From contig BTRK01000001.1 of the NCBI GenBank assembly GCA_036245805.1, positions 18,793,087 through 18,857,086 of the forward strand: a stretch of 64,000 bases of DNA, in the 5' to 3' direction. The translations under genes and the position numbers were made by a program. This document shows positions 47,444-62,299 of the stretch, piece by piece. The DNA comes from Pristionchus mayeri. Taxonomy: Eukaryota; Nematoda; Chromadorea; Rhabditida; Neodiplogasteridae. Position 1 is the first letter of the stretch; each line of letters begins with the position of its first letter. The notes below the pieces were generated by a model, which was not told where the DNA came from, searched no databases, and was given only the letters and a program-made list of their open reading frames with translations.

Positions 47444-48201
47444 CCATGGGGTTATAGAGGCCGCTTTTCCGATCAGAAATCAATTGGTTTTAAGTTAAAT
47501 AAATTTCTACAAGTTGCAAAATTAATTTCTAAAGTTTATTGAAAATGCAGGCAAATTTAAAATACTGTAGCAATTCTAGCCATTGATTGAGAAAACGGCC
47601 GCTGGATTCCGAAAAGACAGAATTTAGAGATGCACGCAGCGTTACACCGCGTTGTTTAGCATGGGGTTTCTTCGTTATTATTGAATTGAATGGATTTTTA
47701 AAGAAGGTGTGTCACGAATAAGAGATGAGAAGGTAATGCATTCTGATGAGCGTGTTAGGTAGATATAATATTTCCCCTCAGCCCAAATCAACGGTGATCA
47801 TAGCGCAGGGGTAACTCCTGCGCGCTATGCGCAATCTACGTGGGTTTGAATACGGATAGGTGCGATTCGTTGTTGCTTTTTTCCCCATTCATTTCAAATA
47901 CGCGCGCTTTCGCTTGCGCTGAGGCCCGATCTTCTCATTCTCATATTTCGAGATAGAGTCATCCGTGTCATTTCGGATAAAGTGATTTCTCATCGGATTT
48001 CTGTCCTCTACGTCAACCACTATTCCACATGTAAAATCTATTTTTCGTGTTACTCCTTCTTTAATGTGAAAACATGGAATGTGCGATATGAGTGACTACC
48101 TGAGAGAATTGACCAATTCAAGCTATATGTCGTACAGCGAAAAATAAAGTGTTGATTTTAAGATGTTCCTAGAGGTAACTTTTCACGGAGAGTCCGAAAA
48201 T
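47444..48201. other. Intergenic region with a weak tRNA-like stretch
   Basis: At about 47796-47862 the sequence ATAGCGCAGGGGTAACTCC and GTGGGTTTGAATAC resembles pol III A and B boxes, but no cloverleaf forms. Possibly the head of an old SINE. The rest shows no coding pattern. Confidence 0.3.
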
Positions 48202-49845
48202 CGACCTTAGAAAGCCGTATCTCTGACCCCTCGTTTTCTGTAGCACACCTCAACGTCGAGGTCGGTTTTTCTAACTTTTGAACGGATCATCCAAACCCCA
48301 TACATAGCTAGTAATTCTGAAAGATCTCGACGAGATAAGCATTTTTACTGTTGGAAGTGAAATGATAGCTCATCTGAGATAAAATTTTTGACCAGTTTAA
48401 ATCTCAAAATTCTCACACTGACGTTGATTTTCGCGAATGTACAAATTAAATTATCTTATTCGATTCCCCGTTAGACCCCTAAGTACAAAATTTCACCAAA
48501 CAAACTGTGTCGAAAAGTGGTTTCCCGAAGAAAGGAAGAAGTCGGGGTGGTTATTTTCGCCCATTTTACGCAGTTTCCTGCAGAACCTTCGTGAGTTACG
48601 ATCAGTTCTCAACTTTTTTCGACGATTCTACACTTGGGAAGAAATATGAACCTGAAAAACTCCGAGTTTTGAGAATTTCTGAAAACTCTATTTTCCCAAC
48701 TTCGATATTTCCCATATTTATGCATTTATAACATCTCATTTTCAAATCACATCCCACTACTGCCTATTAAATCTTGCCGAATGTACCAACAGGAGTCGGA
48801 AAATTAACATATTTGCTGGCCCCATGTGGCTGCACCATACTAATTGTTGGTTAAAAACACGATTTCTCGAGGGAAGCAAACAAATAAAATACGATTTAGA
48901 GTACAGTTTTGCATAAATAGTCGATATTTTGCTTGTTTCATGTGTTTCTGTAAAAATTTCATCGGATGGGGTTGACTACAAGGTGTTGCAAAATTTTTTG
49001 CAAAATTTTTGGTTTTCATTGCTCAGATTTTCGATATTTTTTAAATTTACGTTCAGCTGTTATTTATGCGCTTATTTAGAGTAACTGAGATTGGTAGAGT
49101 TTAAATAACCACAACACAGATCAAAATACTTTCAAAAGTTGTCAAATGATCGATTTGAATATTTTTCCCACCTTCGGCGTTGCGTTTTCAGGTGAATAGC
49201 ATTTAGAATTTTCTGCAAAATGCCAGCCATTATGTTAATTTTCAGACTCCTGTTGGTACATTCTGCAAGATTTAATGGGCACTAGTGGGATGTGATTTGA
49301 AAATGAGATGTTATAAATGCATAAAAATGGGAAATATCGAAGTTGGGAAAATAGAGTTTTCAGAAATTCTCAAAACTCGGAGTTTTTCAGGTTCATATTT
49401 CTTCCCAAGTGTAGAATCGTCGAAAAAAGTTGAGAACTGATCGTAACTCACGAAGGTTCTGCAGGAAACTGAGTAAAATGGGCGAAAATAACCACCCCGA
49501 CTTCTTCCTTTCTTCGGGAAACCACTTTTCGACACAGTTTTTTTTGTGAAATTTTGCACTTAGGAGTAACTTCTAACGGGGAATCGAATAAGATAATTTA
49601 ATTTGTACATTCGCGAAAAGCAACGTCAGGGTGAGAATTTTGAGATTTCAACTGGTCAAAATTTTTTTCTCAGATGAGCTATCATTTCACTTCCAACAGT
49701 AAAAATGCTTATCTCGTCGAGATCTTTCAGAATTACTAGCTATGTATGGGGTTTGGATGATCCGTTCAAAAGTCAGAAAAACCGACCTCGACGTTGAGGC
49801 AAGCTACAGAAAACGAGGGGTCAGAGATACGGCTTTCTAGGGTCG
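48202..49845. repeat. Long palindrome 2 (about 620-bp arms)
   Basis: The left arm (about 48202-48822) and right arm (about 49222-49845) are inverted copies with only scattered differences (for example TAGAATCGTCGAAAAAAGTT in the right arm and its inverse in the left). The spacer is about 400 bp, AT-rich and without a frame. Both arms carry an open frame containing SGFPKKGRSRGGYF, but this follows from their identity. It lies between the duplicated membrane-protein genes. I see no target duplicate at the borders. Confidence 0.88.
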
Positions 49846-50029
49846 CAAATTGTGCGTTGCGCAGAATTTAGCGAAAACCACCGTACAGTACTCATCATGC
49901 AGTGCTGTCGTTGTGCGAGTGCATGATTCTGTTTCATGGGAACCCTTTTTTTAAATAATTTGCGCGCTTTTTTATCAATTTCTGAACCACGTAGTACAAC
50001 TTGTTTTGATCTGTTTTGCATAGGTCTAT

Positions 50030-50150
50030 CTCATTAACCTGTTTACTCGATTCGAACAAAGCATGTCTCTCTCTCCTCTCTCTCCTTCTTCATTCATTTT
50101 CTACTCTTTCCTTCGTGGCGCGCAGTCGCTCGCCATTCTCTCCTGCAATT
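50030..50150 (+). promoter_or_regulatory. Duplicated upstream block of membrane-protein copy 2
   Basis: Counterpart of 43590-43703: TACTCGATTCGAACAAAGC, then TTTCCTTCGTGGCGCGCAG and TCGCTCGCCATTCTCTCC directly before the ATG. The strong match stops abruptly about 110 bp upstream of the ATG, marking the left edge of the duplicated unit. Confidence 0.5.
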
Positions 50151-52000
50151 ATGGGAGACCCAGGTACCGTATCTTTCATAATTACCGTAGTCCTTGTCCG
50201 TACCTTAGATAGTTCGTAAACTAATACTGTTCTATGCTTCCAACCGTAACCTACCGTATTCCAGGAGGTACAGTACTCCAATTCCTCCTCTTCGTGCCAT
50301 TTCTCGCCGCTCTCGTCACTTCACTACTCTTTATCTGCAAGAAAAAGAGTAAGTGCTGCTAATTTAAGCAACATTTTCTGATTACCCTAATGTCCCAGAA
50401 CCACATTTATTCCCGTTACCGACCGACATGATTCATGGAAAATCTTGAGAATGAGTGGTTCCGAGAGATCACGTGACAATTGTTGTTTGTCAAAAATTTA
50501 AACACTGATAGGTACCGTACTATTCGTTGTTTTCCTTGAAATCAGAGATCTAAAGAGCACTTGTTTAGAGACGCAACCGGCACCCGTGGTGCCAGAGAGT
50601 ACGAGAGTACCCGAGGAATTTACCGATCCCGGCATTTACACCGATTGGGGACCTTATGGCCCTCCTTCCTTGGGGGAATCAAAAGAGGAAATGATATTGA
50701 GGGAAAATCATGAGAAAAGGAAGAAGCTGGCAGAAACTGCCAAACAATTGAAAATGGTGAGAGATGACTAAAAACAGAAAATAGATCAAAACAGCCTTTG
50801 AATGTTAGCATTTACAAATAAAATTCAGGACGTGAACAAACTGTCGTACAACGATGAGGGAGACATTGTGAGACCAGCTGCCAATGACGAGACAATCGAT
50901 GTGAGCTATTATTCTTTAATTTAAATGTACTTAAATAATGTAATAATCGCAGATCGTCCCTGACAACTTGGGGGACTACGGTAGTCCAGGGCATGTCGGT
51001 GAAAGAAGGAAACGCCAAAGAAGCGAACATCGCCATTCCTGAAGCGGCAAAAATTCCAGACAAAGTGGAAAAGATCAAGGGGTTGGTGATCTTTGATCTC
51101 TTAGAATTGATCGATGGTCATTATAGACCAATGAAGGAACGTGAGAAGGAGATGAAAAGGGATCGATATAAAGACCGGGAAAGAGAAAAAGACCACCGAA
51201 GGGATCGAGAGAGAGACAGAGATCACAGAAGAGATGGAAGAAAGAGCAAAGGAGGTAAAATATCTTGCAATCATGCCTGAAAATCAATACTGAACATTTT
51301 CACAGGTCGGAAAAGCAAGAATGGAAAGAGAAAGAGCAGAAAGGGGAAGGATAGGAAAAGGAGATCGAAGAAATCTCGTTACTCGGATGAAGATAGTGAT
51401 GAATATGAAGAGAGAAGAGACAGAGACGAGAGAGATGATAGAAGAGGAAAGAGGTGAGAAAGAGGGGGGATAAGTGATGGAATTATTATGTCCTTCTATC
51501 TCCATGAATAGGAAAAGCAAATACGAGGGAACGAGGGAAATTGGAAAATGATAATCGATATTACAGAGATGGCAGTGAGTATGACGATAGGAGAGGAGAT
51601 CGAGACAGGAAGAGGTGCGTTAAATATTACTTGATTGTTTTTGAAAATATTAATGATTATTTTTACAGAGACGACCGAGATGAAGATCGAAAGAGAGACA
51701 AGAAAGAGTAAATATGAAATTGCATTAAAATCGCTAGAATTATTCAATTTCAGTGACCCGAGGAGTGATTTCGAGAAGGAAGAAAAGACTAATAAAGAGG
51801 GGAAGAATGTGAAAAAGGAGGAGAAAAAAGGAGATAAAAAGGAGGAGAAAAAAGAAGATAAAAAGGAGGAGAGAAACGAGAAGAAGATTCCAGAATCAGA
51901 AAAGAAGATGGATGAAAAGAAAGAAGAGCCAAAAGGCGAGGAAAAAGAAGAACTGAAAATAGCTACGACTCAATCTGAAAAATCCAACAAGAAAAAATGA
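50151..52000 (+). CDS. Type III membrane protein with charged tail, copy 2
   Basis: Exon 1 MGDPG; exon 2 GTVLQFLLFVPFLAALVTSL then LFICKKK (one transmembrane helix at about residues 7-29, positive inside flank, no cleavable signal). Next exon: TQPAPVVPESTRV, DPGIYTDWGPYGPPSLGES, KRKKLAETAKQLKM. Then DVNKLSYNDEGDIVRPAAND; IVPDNLGDYG; PMKEREKEMKRDRY; KDHRRDRERDRDHRRDGRKS; KKSRYSDEDSDEYEERRDRD; last exon DPRSDFEKEEKTNKEGKN with a Lys/Glu tail to 52000. The C-terminal half is almost entirely charged, like U1-70K-type Arg/Asp blocks. One base is extra at about 50972 (GGGGG versus GGGG in copy 1): reading on, the frame ends at TGA within that exon, while the homologous frame TVVQGMSVKEGNAKEANIA stays open. 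Either a real frameshift or a sequencing error. No family recognised. Confidence 0.58.
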
Positions 52001-52131
52001 GAGCACAACAGTATCACTTCATATTCATAACGCAAAATGATAAACATTGTTGACGATGTATTGTGAAATGTCTGAATAGAGATGTTTTTAAAAGTATCTA
52101 CTGTGACGAAAGCATGATGCTGTATCTAGAA

Positions 52132-52244
52132 TAGAGTTTTAGAAACGATACCACGGTCTCTCCATTCTATGCACTCTCTCGCTCTTCGACCGGTCTAGAG
52201 AGCGTGTAAAATGAAGAGAGCATGGTATCGTTTCGCGAACTCTA
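52132..52244. mobile_element. hAT-like MITE (hairpin family 3)
   Basis: Ends TAGAGTTTTAGAAACGATAC and the inverse of GGTATCGTTTCGCGAACTCTA. The flanks ATCTAGAA/ATCTAGAT match at 7 of 8 bases. Downstream of membrane-protein copy 2. Confidence 0.72.
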
Positions 52245-52423
52245 ATCTAGATCAATCTGCCCCATATTCACTGTATTTCGACGTAATGAGCAGGGATGCA
52301 GAAAGTTGAAATTTGAAAGAAGCATCTCAGAAAGAAATCTATAAGTTTTTCTATTTCAACTATCTTTAGAGGTAGATCCTGTTACAAAATTCTTATTTAG
52401 TGTACAAGAGCGTTTCCTTCGTA

Positions 52424-52535
52424 GTAGAGTTCGTAATTCGGGTCGCCGTCTTTTCATTTCCCATACTCTCTAGACCGGTCGAGCGGCGAGAGAGTGTGGG
52501 AAACTAAGAGATGGTGACCAGAATTACGAACTCTA
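52424..52535. mobile_element. hAT-like MITE (hairpin family 3)
   Basis: Ends TAGAGTTCGTAATTCGGGTC and the inverse of CCAGAATTACGAACTCTA, flanked by an 8-bp direct repeat CTTCGTAG. About 180 bp from the previous copy. Confidence 0.82.
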
Positions 52536-52799
52536 CTTCGTAGATTTCAATCTGGGTCTCTCAAAGCAATTTAAAAATTGACTTCGAATATATTTAACGA
52601 AATGACCTCAATCGATCATACAGTAGTGAGCAACGTAATACGTTAGTATTTCAACGAACTCATAGTAGAATGAAATGGTACGGGCACGTGCAATAAACAC
52701 AATGGATTATTTGATGAGGTGTATTGTATGACAGTTCATAAAAGAAAACAATTTAAAAAAATAGTGCAAGGACTTTTGGGACACTCCAATTCATATATA

Positions 52800-54041
52800 T
52801 TGGGGTGTCCGGAAAGTTCGTATAATGCTTCGGAAAAAAGTCAGTTCGCGATCAAATGCAGTGATTACGCAATCTGTTTGTCAACAATGTATTGCATGAT
52901 TCTGACGTTGAGTAGTGAGAGGATTTAATCAGTCTCCTAGTTGCTACATTGATTCTTGTGATGGACTCCCATCTCTACCTCCGAGCAGTTTTATTTCATT
53001 ACTACCGTCTTGGCCGATCCGTGAAGGAGGCCCACTCTGCGCTGGCCCAGTCGGAAGGAGCTGACACCCCCTCCATACCCTTCTGCTATAAGTGGTTCTC
53101 CCGCTTCAAGAAAGGGGAGTTTGGTCTCGATGATCAACCCCGCTCTGGACGCCCTCCCTCCCTCGATCAGCCTCTCGTTCTCCGCACACTGAAGCGCAAG
53201 CCCATGGCCAGTGTGCGTGAGTTGAAGAAGGATACTGGTACTCCCAGATCAACGGTGTCCGATATCCTCCATCGATCTGGGAAGAAGCCGAAACTCCCAC
53301 AAGTGATTCCCCATGACCTCTCCCCCGAACAGCTGAAAAATCGTGTTCAAGTCTGTCGGGAATTACTCCATCGTAGATCCAATCTTCGATGGGTCAATTC
53401 CATCATCGCTACAGATGAGAAGTGGATCACGTACGATAACCCTGTGAGCAGACTGCAATGGGTGGATGCAGATGAGAAGCCCACGCCCGTTCCGAAGAAG
53501 GAAGAGCACGGAAAGAAGGAACTCCCCTGCTTCTTCTTCTCAGTGCTCGGTCCCATCTACTGGGAGATCCTCGCCCCTGGCAGCAGCATCAATGCCGACC
53601 TCTTCTCTGAACAACTGCAAGATGTCGCGATCAGAGTCCCTCCCAGACTCCTGAACCAGGGCAAAATTCTTCTTCTGATGGACAATGCTCGCCCACATCG
53701 AGCGAAGATGACCCAGAAGAAAATGGACGAGCTGAAGATCGAGAGGATTCCCCATCCACCGTATTTCCCGGATCTCTCCACATGCGACTACCACTGCTTC
53801 CGCTCTCTCTCTGACTTCTGCAAAGGAAAGAAGTTCAAGAATCGAGATGAAGTTGTGAGGGCTTTCGTGAACTGGGCGGTCTCGAAGAAACCCGCATTCT
53901 GGAAGAGAGGAATCGAGACCCTGCCCAATCGCTGGAGGGAGGTAGTGAGAAAGAAGGGGGCATACATTGGTCACTGAGAATTGTAAAGCATTGTATAAAA
54001 AATAAAAACAAAAAATTATACGAACTTTCCGGACACCCCAA
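52800..54041 (+). mobile_element. Full-length mariner transposon (copy 2)
   Basis: 1242 bp, TA duplicates at 52798-52799 and 54042-54043, ends TTGGGGTGTCCGGAAAGTTC and its inverse. Same length as the copy at 12032-13273 but in the opposite orientation. Just to its left, 52767-52790 (GGACTTTTGGGACACTCCAA) is a solitary end of a different mariner-like element. Confidence 0.93.
52961..53977 (+). CDS. Mariner transposase (DD34D), copy 2
   Basis: 338 residues from the ATG at 52961 (MDSHLYLRAV), no interruptions. HTH and linker (WFSRFKKGEFGLDDQPRSGRP region) and all three catalytic Asp are kept: ATDEKWITYDN, LLLMDNARPHRA, and CDYHCF. Compared with copy 1, the conserved motif before the third Asp is altered from PYSPDRSPCDYH to PYFPDLSTCDYH, changing Ser-Pro-Asp to Phe-Pro-Asp and Pro to Thr. 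Those positions are strongly conserved in active mariners, so copy 2 may be weaker than copy 1 in spite of its intact frame. Confidence 0.92.
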   Translation: MDSHLYLRAVLFHYYRLGRSVKEAHSALAQSEGADTPSIPFCYKWFSRFKKGEFGLDDQPRSGRPPSLDQPLVLRTLKRKPMASVRELKKDTGTPRSTVSDILHRSGKKPKLPQVIPHDLSPEQLKNRVQVCRELLHRRSNLRWVNSIIATDEKWITYDNPVSRLQWVDADEKPTPVPKKEEHGKKELPCFFFSVLGPIYWEILAPGSSINADLFSEQLQDVAIRVPPRLLNQGKILLLMDNARPHRAKMTQKKMDELKIERIPHPPYFPDLSTCDYHCFRSLSDFCKGKKFKNRDEVVRAFVNWAVSKKPAFWKRGIETLPNRWREVVRKKGAYIGH

Positions 54042-54493
54042 TAGTTTGATGTATGTAAGAAACAAAATAATCGTTTCATAATTTATCATAATTATTAGGG
54101 GAATGGTGCAACATTGCACGAACTAACTAATTTAAGAATATAAAAAACAAAAACTAAAACTAAACTAATATACAGAAATCAATAATCAGATTGTTGCACC
54201 CTTGGATACCAAGAGATACACTGTATTATTTGCCGACCATGCCGGAAAAGCGAATGGAGAGAGGTTTAATAGGATTTTAAAATTTATGTAACTTTGAGAA
54301 TAAATGAACGTAATCATACGAGAAATGACGGGAACCCGTGAATTGTTTATTCAAAAATAAAATGCAAAATAAACAAAATCAAAGAGTGGGAGAGATTGCT
54401 GATGTTATTGATGCATTAGCTGCAAAACCGACCAGATGATCTTCAATGTCTTCAATCTTCAATGATATTCTTTAATGTCTTCATCTTCAATCT

Positions 54494-57700
<3,207 letters not shown>

Positions 57701-57709
57701 TGTGAAGGT

Positions 57710-60700
57710 CGATTGGGATACCTGATATGCTATCTCTCAGATCTTCTCTAGACACTTTCTTGATAGACAATAGCAACTAGCAACATCGGAGAGCAAAAAA
57801 AGGAGGGTGATAAATCTTGTGAAAGAAGGCGGCAATTTCTCATCTTAGACAGGATGAATGCATGGATGAAAAGGGGAGGAATGTGTTAGTCAGAGGCAGG
57901 AAATGGAGAGCAGGCGGATGGAGGAAAGGGAAAGATGCATCCATAATACTCATCCTCCAATCTCGCTCGACCTTTCCGTTCGGGAGAAACGGGTTTGCAA
58001 AAAACATGAGCAATCAATAAACGTAATCGTATCATTGGAAGTAGAACGAGATGGAAAACAGGATGTGAATCATAAGAAAATCATAGGCAGATGTCTCGCT
58101 TTTTATGCAATTTCACTCTATTATTAGTCCGGGGAAAGCATATATAGGTTGGTGTATATATCCAGTGGGATCCAGCAGGTGACCGATTAGGTCTGACATG
58201 GGCCAGGTCGCGTCCTTCCTATCCCCCCCCCCCATTTTCCCGCGCTACCAGGTCACCGAGAGAGTGTGTGAAATGGAGAGAGTGGGGATATCTGCTCGAC
58301 TAGAGATGGCATACAATTAATGGGTAGTTGGATCTCACGCGAGCAATTGCACAACATTGGTCTAGACGGGAGAATGGCTAAAATATCAGGGTATCTAGGG
58401 ATTTACAATTCCAGACTCGCCCGCGAAAAAGTTGAGGGGGAGTGCAAGTTGAAGGTTGAAGGTTTTACGATTTTCTAGTCTGCTTTTCTTCCCTATATGA
58501 AATGACGTATCTTGAATTTCGTTGTAAGTATATCAAACATTAAATATAGTATATTGGCGCATAGTATTTTTATACCGCTTATATATGAATTTGTCATATA
58601 GTAATCAAACGAACCCAGGGAGTGAGAGGGGAGGGCGAAACAGGGAGAATGTTTGAGCGCACTTTCAATCGATGAAATCGGCGGGGAGCAAGAAAGATCC
58701 CCGAGCTATCAAATGAGAGAGAAAGGAAGACATTTGAGAGCTGGAAGATATGATAGTCGATACTCTCTCATATACTTTAGATTAATATAGGAAAAGCTTG
58801 AGAAAAAACAAGTTATGTTATCTTGCCATGCGCATATGTATCTCATGTTATATATCTAATGTATCATATTATGATGAATGATTTCTTCATTAATGTAAAG
58901 TCCTTAATATCTAAGAATGAATCAATACCCTTGTCGCGTGGTGTAATAATGGCGTGACTGGTGGTCCCGTGCTAGTAGTGTAGCATGAAAGGTTGTCATG
59001 CGCCCCTTCTACCATTCAAGCATACGAAATGCACAAAATCTATTCAGTTGGGAGGATGGTGGAGATGTCGCCTTTGTGAAGGTCATCGAAAGAAAAGGTG
59101 AGACAGGACACATGAAAGGGAACAGGACACGGGAACGTTACTCATTCTTTGAGCCCCCCCCCCTCACGATAGCGAACCTGATCTATTAATCTCTTTGCCA
59201 TGTCACTAGAAGGCTCTGTTACTCTCACATAATTGGCTCCTCTCCTCTCCACCTGTTCAATCCCTCCCTACCTCACTCCCCTCCCTTCCTGCAAACAATA
59301 ACAAGACTTGCGGGGTTTCCTTTCAACCGTATTCCCCCTCCATTCCCCTTATTCATATACCTATTTCGTCATACCCCCCATGTTCAAAAGATATCATATG
59401 CTCATGAGGTTAGGTTTCATATCAAAACTTGATAATGATATATGAATATAAGTTGTTTGATATCAAAAGAGATTATGAAAGGGAAGGGATCTTATAGCAT
59501 TATCAGTGGAATGTATAAGAGGAGTAAAGCGTCGTTGGAATGGGAAGGGAAGGAAGGGGGTGATAGAGGTGATAAGAAGTGCAGGGGGAAGGAAACTTGA
59601 TTTCACTACAATCCCCAGGACTGAAGGCTTTCGGTCTGCCAATACCGGCTATATGACTAGGAAGGGTCGATATGCAGGGGAATAGGAAAGGAGGAGGGAG
59701 AGGGGGAGAGGAGGGGGAGGAGGAGGTGGAGGGAGGGAGAAAAAGGGAGGGAGCGGGAGAAGACCCACACTCGCCTATACACATCTGCTGGGACGAGTGG
59801 GCAGAGGGGGGGAGAGGGAGAGAGAGAGAGACTCTCCCCTCCTCCCGCTCTCTCTTCTGACCCTCGCAGAGCTGCCCTCCCTATGCAAAGATTAATGAGG
59901 CGGGCGGAGGGGGAGAGGGAGAGAGAGGGGGGGGGGGAGAATAGTGCTACGTTTAATATGAGGGTGAATTGGGGGATTGGGGGACTATGCAGGAAAGGAT
60001 GACGTCCCTCTTTGTGGTTTCTGTCATGCGGCTAGCGACGATAAAGATAAGAATAAATGCCTACAATGCCTTGTGCTTGAATGAGTCTTGTAACATCAAT
60101 ACCACACTTTTTGCACTGGAACTAAGGTAGTTCGTGCAAATAGAGCGAGTCATAAAAGTTGGGCAAATAGAGAGGGAACGACAAGAGAGTTCATTGAAGC
60201 GGAAGGAGAACGAAGGATTGAGATGACAAAGAGACTGATAAATTACTTACGTTACGTCAAACATCCGAATATAATGTCTGGGTATATCTAAAGACGAGAA
60301 ACCTGAAACATTAAATATATTTAACCAACATAATCTTAATTAAAAAAATATGAAATTGTGTCTAACATGCATGCCTAAATAGTGCCATCGCAAACATAAG
60401 AAGTTTGGATAGTTGACACGTCATCTATAAGGTTTGAAGTTTGACGAGTTGTCACCATTAACTAGATCTCTTCTCATGTAATCGATTCGGAAATTCGCAT
60501 TGGAGGATTGGAATGGGGGATTGGCAAGGCCGCGGGTGAAGGTCAGAAGTTCCTCGTGAAATAAGTAGGTTCAGTCGCTTTCCCTTCTCATCTCAAGTGT
60601 CCCCTGCACGTTTTAATCCTCTCGCTAGCATGACAAGCGCAGAGGGAGGAGCTGCTTGTTTCAGCATACATATGATTCTCTTATTCAAAATTTTTTTCGT

Positions 60701-61300
60701 TTTGGCACATAAGAAATAAGCGGATAATAACATTATCTTGCCTACGTGAGATGTGCAAATGAAGGGAGCTTCAAGGGGCGATACTGAGAAGAAAAAATGT
60801 TGATAAGACGCAATGAATATTTGCCTAATGCGTTGGGCATAGAACAAAAGATTGTTGTGCAGTGAGCCTCGATCTTTGATACGAATTCGTAAGAATAATA
60901 TCCTTATCGTATAAAGTATTTTGAATCTCGTTTGCATCGGAGAAACTTATAGCATGAGAGTTGTGCATTATTCATGTGAAGTAAAGAGAACGGAGAGACG
61001 GGAAAGTGCGAATGTGTGCATAAATGTGAATGGGCCGTCGTTAAAGGGACAAAGGAGTAGGGAGAAAATCGGCGTATTTTATCTCCGTTGGGAATACACG
61101 GGAGATGCAATCTAATGCTCCAAAAACGAAATGCTGCTAATTCGATTCACGAATCTTCGTTTGTAATTTGCATTTATAAATGTAAAGTATAGAAAAATGA
61201 ACGACCTTGATAACAAGTTGAATCTCAAGCCACAGTAGCTACAGCAATAACAGATAATTTCGAATGAATCAGTAGACGACAAAGAGAGACAAATCTCTGA
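57710..61300. other. Gene-poor region upstream of the zinc-finger gene
   Basis: About 3.6 kb without a supported gene. It contains poly-C and poly-G runs (58207, 59151, 59930), a purine-rich tract (59670-59760), a pyrimidine/purine switch (59810-59860) and a half MITE-like sequence (GAGAGAGTGTGTGAAATGGA at about 58258). ORFs in the purine tracts (for example 59503-59784) reflect composition only. Confidence 0.5.
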
Positions 61301-61565
61301 AACATCCGATTGAAAATTTCACAATATATCAGAAATTTGCCAACAAAGGGCGAACATGGAAGGCAATTAGATGATTCAGTGGAGCCTTCGCCTCGCCTCT
61401 CGCACTTTCCTTTCTCTCTCTCGTTTGTCGAGAGGGAACAGAAAGAACGACGAGTCTCCCCTGAAAAAAAGGCTGCCGGTTTGCAATTTCAGCTGACATA
61501 TCCCTTCCCTCTCGTATGAAACACCCATCTCAAGTGTAGAGGATAGATTACAAATGATGAAATAT

Positions 61566-61725
61566 CGAGAGATAAATGTGTGTCTGACTTCGTCCTCGTT
61601 GCACCTCCTTTGTTTGTAATACGCCCATGCAACTGTGCCTGCCCCCGCAACTACTAGAGTTACCCCGTGAGCAAATATGATATTTGACACTTCCTCTGTC
61701 TTCCTGCTGGCAGATGAGAAGAGGA
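61566..61725 (-). CDS. Possible single exon with a transmembrane segment
   Basis: After an acceptor-like CTGCCAG (about 61715) the minus strand encodes KTEEVSNIIFAHGVTLVVAG then AGTVAWAYYKQRR, a plausible transmembrane helix followed by a basic flank and CNEDEV with a donor-like GAAGTCAG. No ATG opens this frame and no partner exon is found, so it may be a chance frame or an isolated exon of an unseen gene. Confidence 0.22.
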
Positions 61726-61781
61726 CTTCAATTCAGACAAATGGATATTTAGGGATTTTCATGGGCATAAATTATATTTCG

Positions 61782-62147
61782 TTTAAAGGAGGAGTGTAGG
61801 CAAAGTCCAACTTTGGAACCTTTCATAACCATGACCTAGCTCCAGTTAACGACTAAAGGCTCCCAAATAATTACATTAATATCTCTACTCTCAACAGAGT
61901 TATGATAAGTTGGCTGAGTGCCATGGACACTTGTGGGAGAGGGAAGTGCTCGAAATCAAATATCTTTAGAAGCTGTCAAAAAACTGCTGGCGGGAATCGA
62001 AACCGCAACCTTCCGATCACGTGACGGCCGTTCTACCACTGAGCTAACCAACCGATGGTTGTCTACCCCCTAGCTCGCGCTATGATCATTAGCTCCCTCA
62101 CACTTGTTCTATCGATGTGGCTACTTTGCCGAGAGTCCTCCTTTAAA
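61782..62147 (-). mobile_element. Terminal-inverted-repeat element containing a tRNA-Thr-like sequence (copy 2)
   Basis: Second copy of the element at 35442-35803, same orientation. Ends TTTAAAGGAGGAGTGTAGGC and the inverse of GCCGAGAGTCCTCCTTTAAA. The tRNA-like part (minus strand, about 62045-61985) has A box TTAGCTCAGTGGTAGAAC, anticodon loop CACGTGA (anticodon CGT, also Thr) and B box GGTTTCGATTCCC. Overall match to copy 1 is clear along the whole length with scattered changes. Confidence 0.75.
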
Positions 62148-62299
62148 ATGTAAAGAAAAAGGTACAACCACGCCAAACGATTTTACAATTGCCAGGAGGC
62201 GACTACGCTAGGTGGTATAGAATAATGTAAGACCGACTTCTTCTAAAACTACGTATACCTGATCTTTTCGTAAATAATTATGTAATGGTTAAAACGTCA

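Noticed and set aside
47796..47862. tRNA gene or SINE head
   Set aside because: Only box-like matches; no cloverleaf and no second copy in the window.
48507..49559. Pair of 70-80-residue ORFs with the same sequence on opposite strands
   Set aside because: They are mirror images within the arms of palindrome 2; there is no codon-preserving pattern or start context.
59503..59860. ORFs in the GGAGGA tract
   Set aside because: Composition effect as above; no splice or domain evidence.
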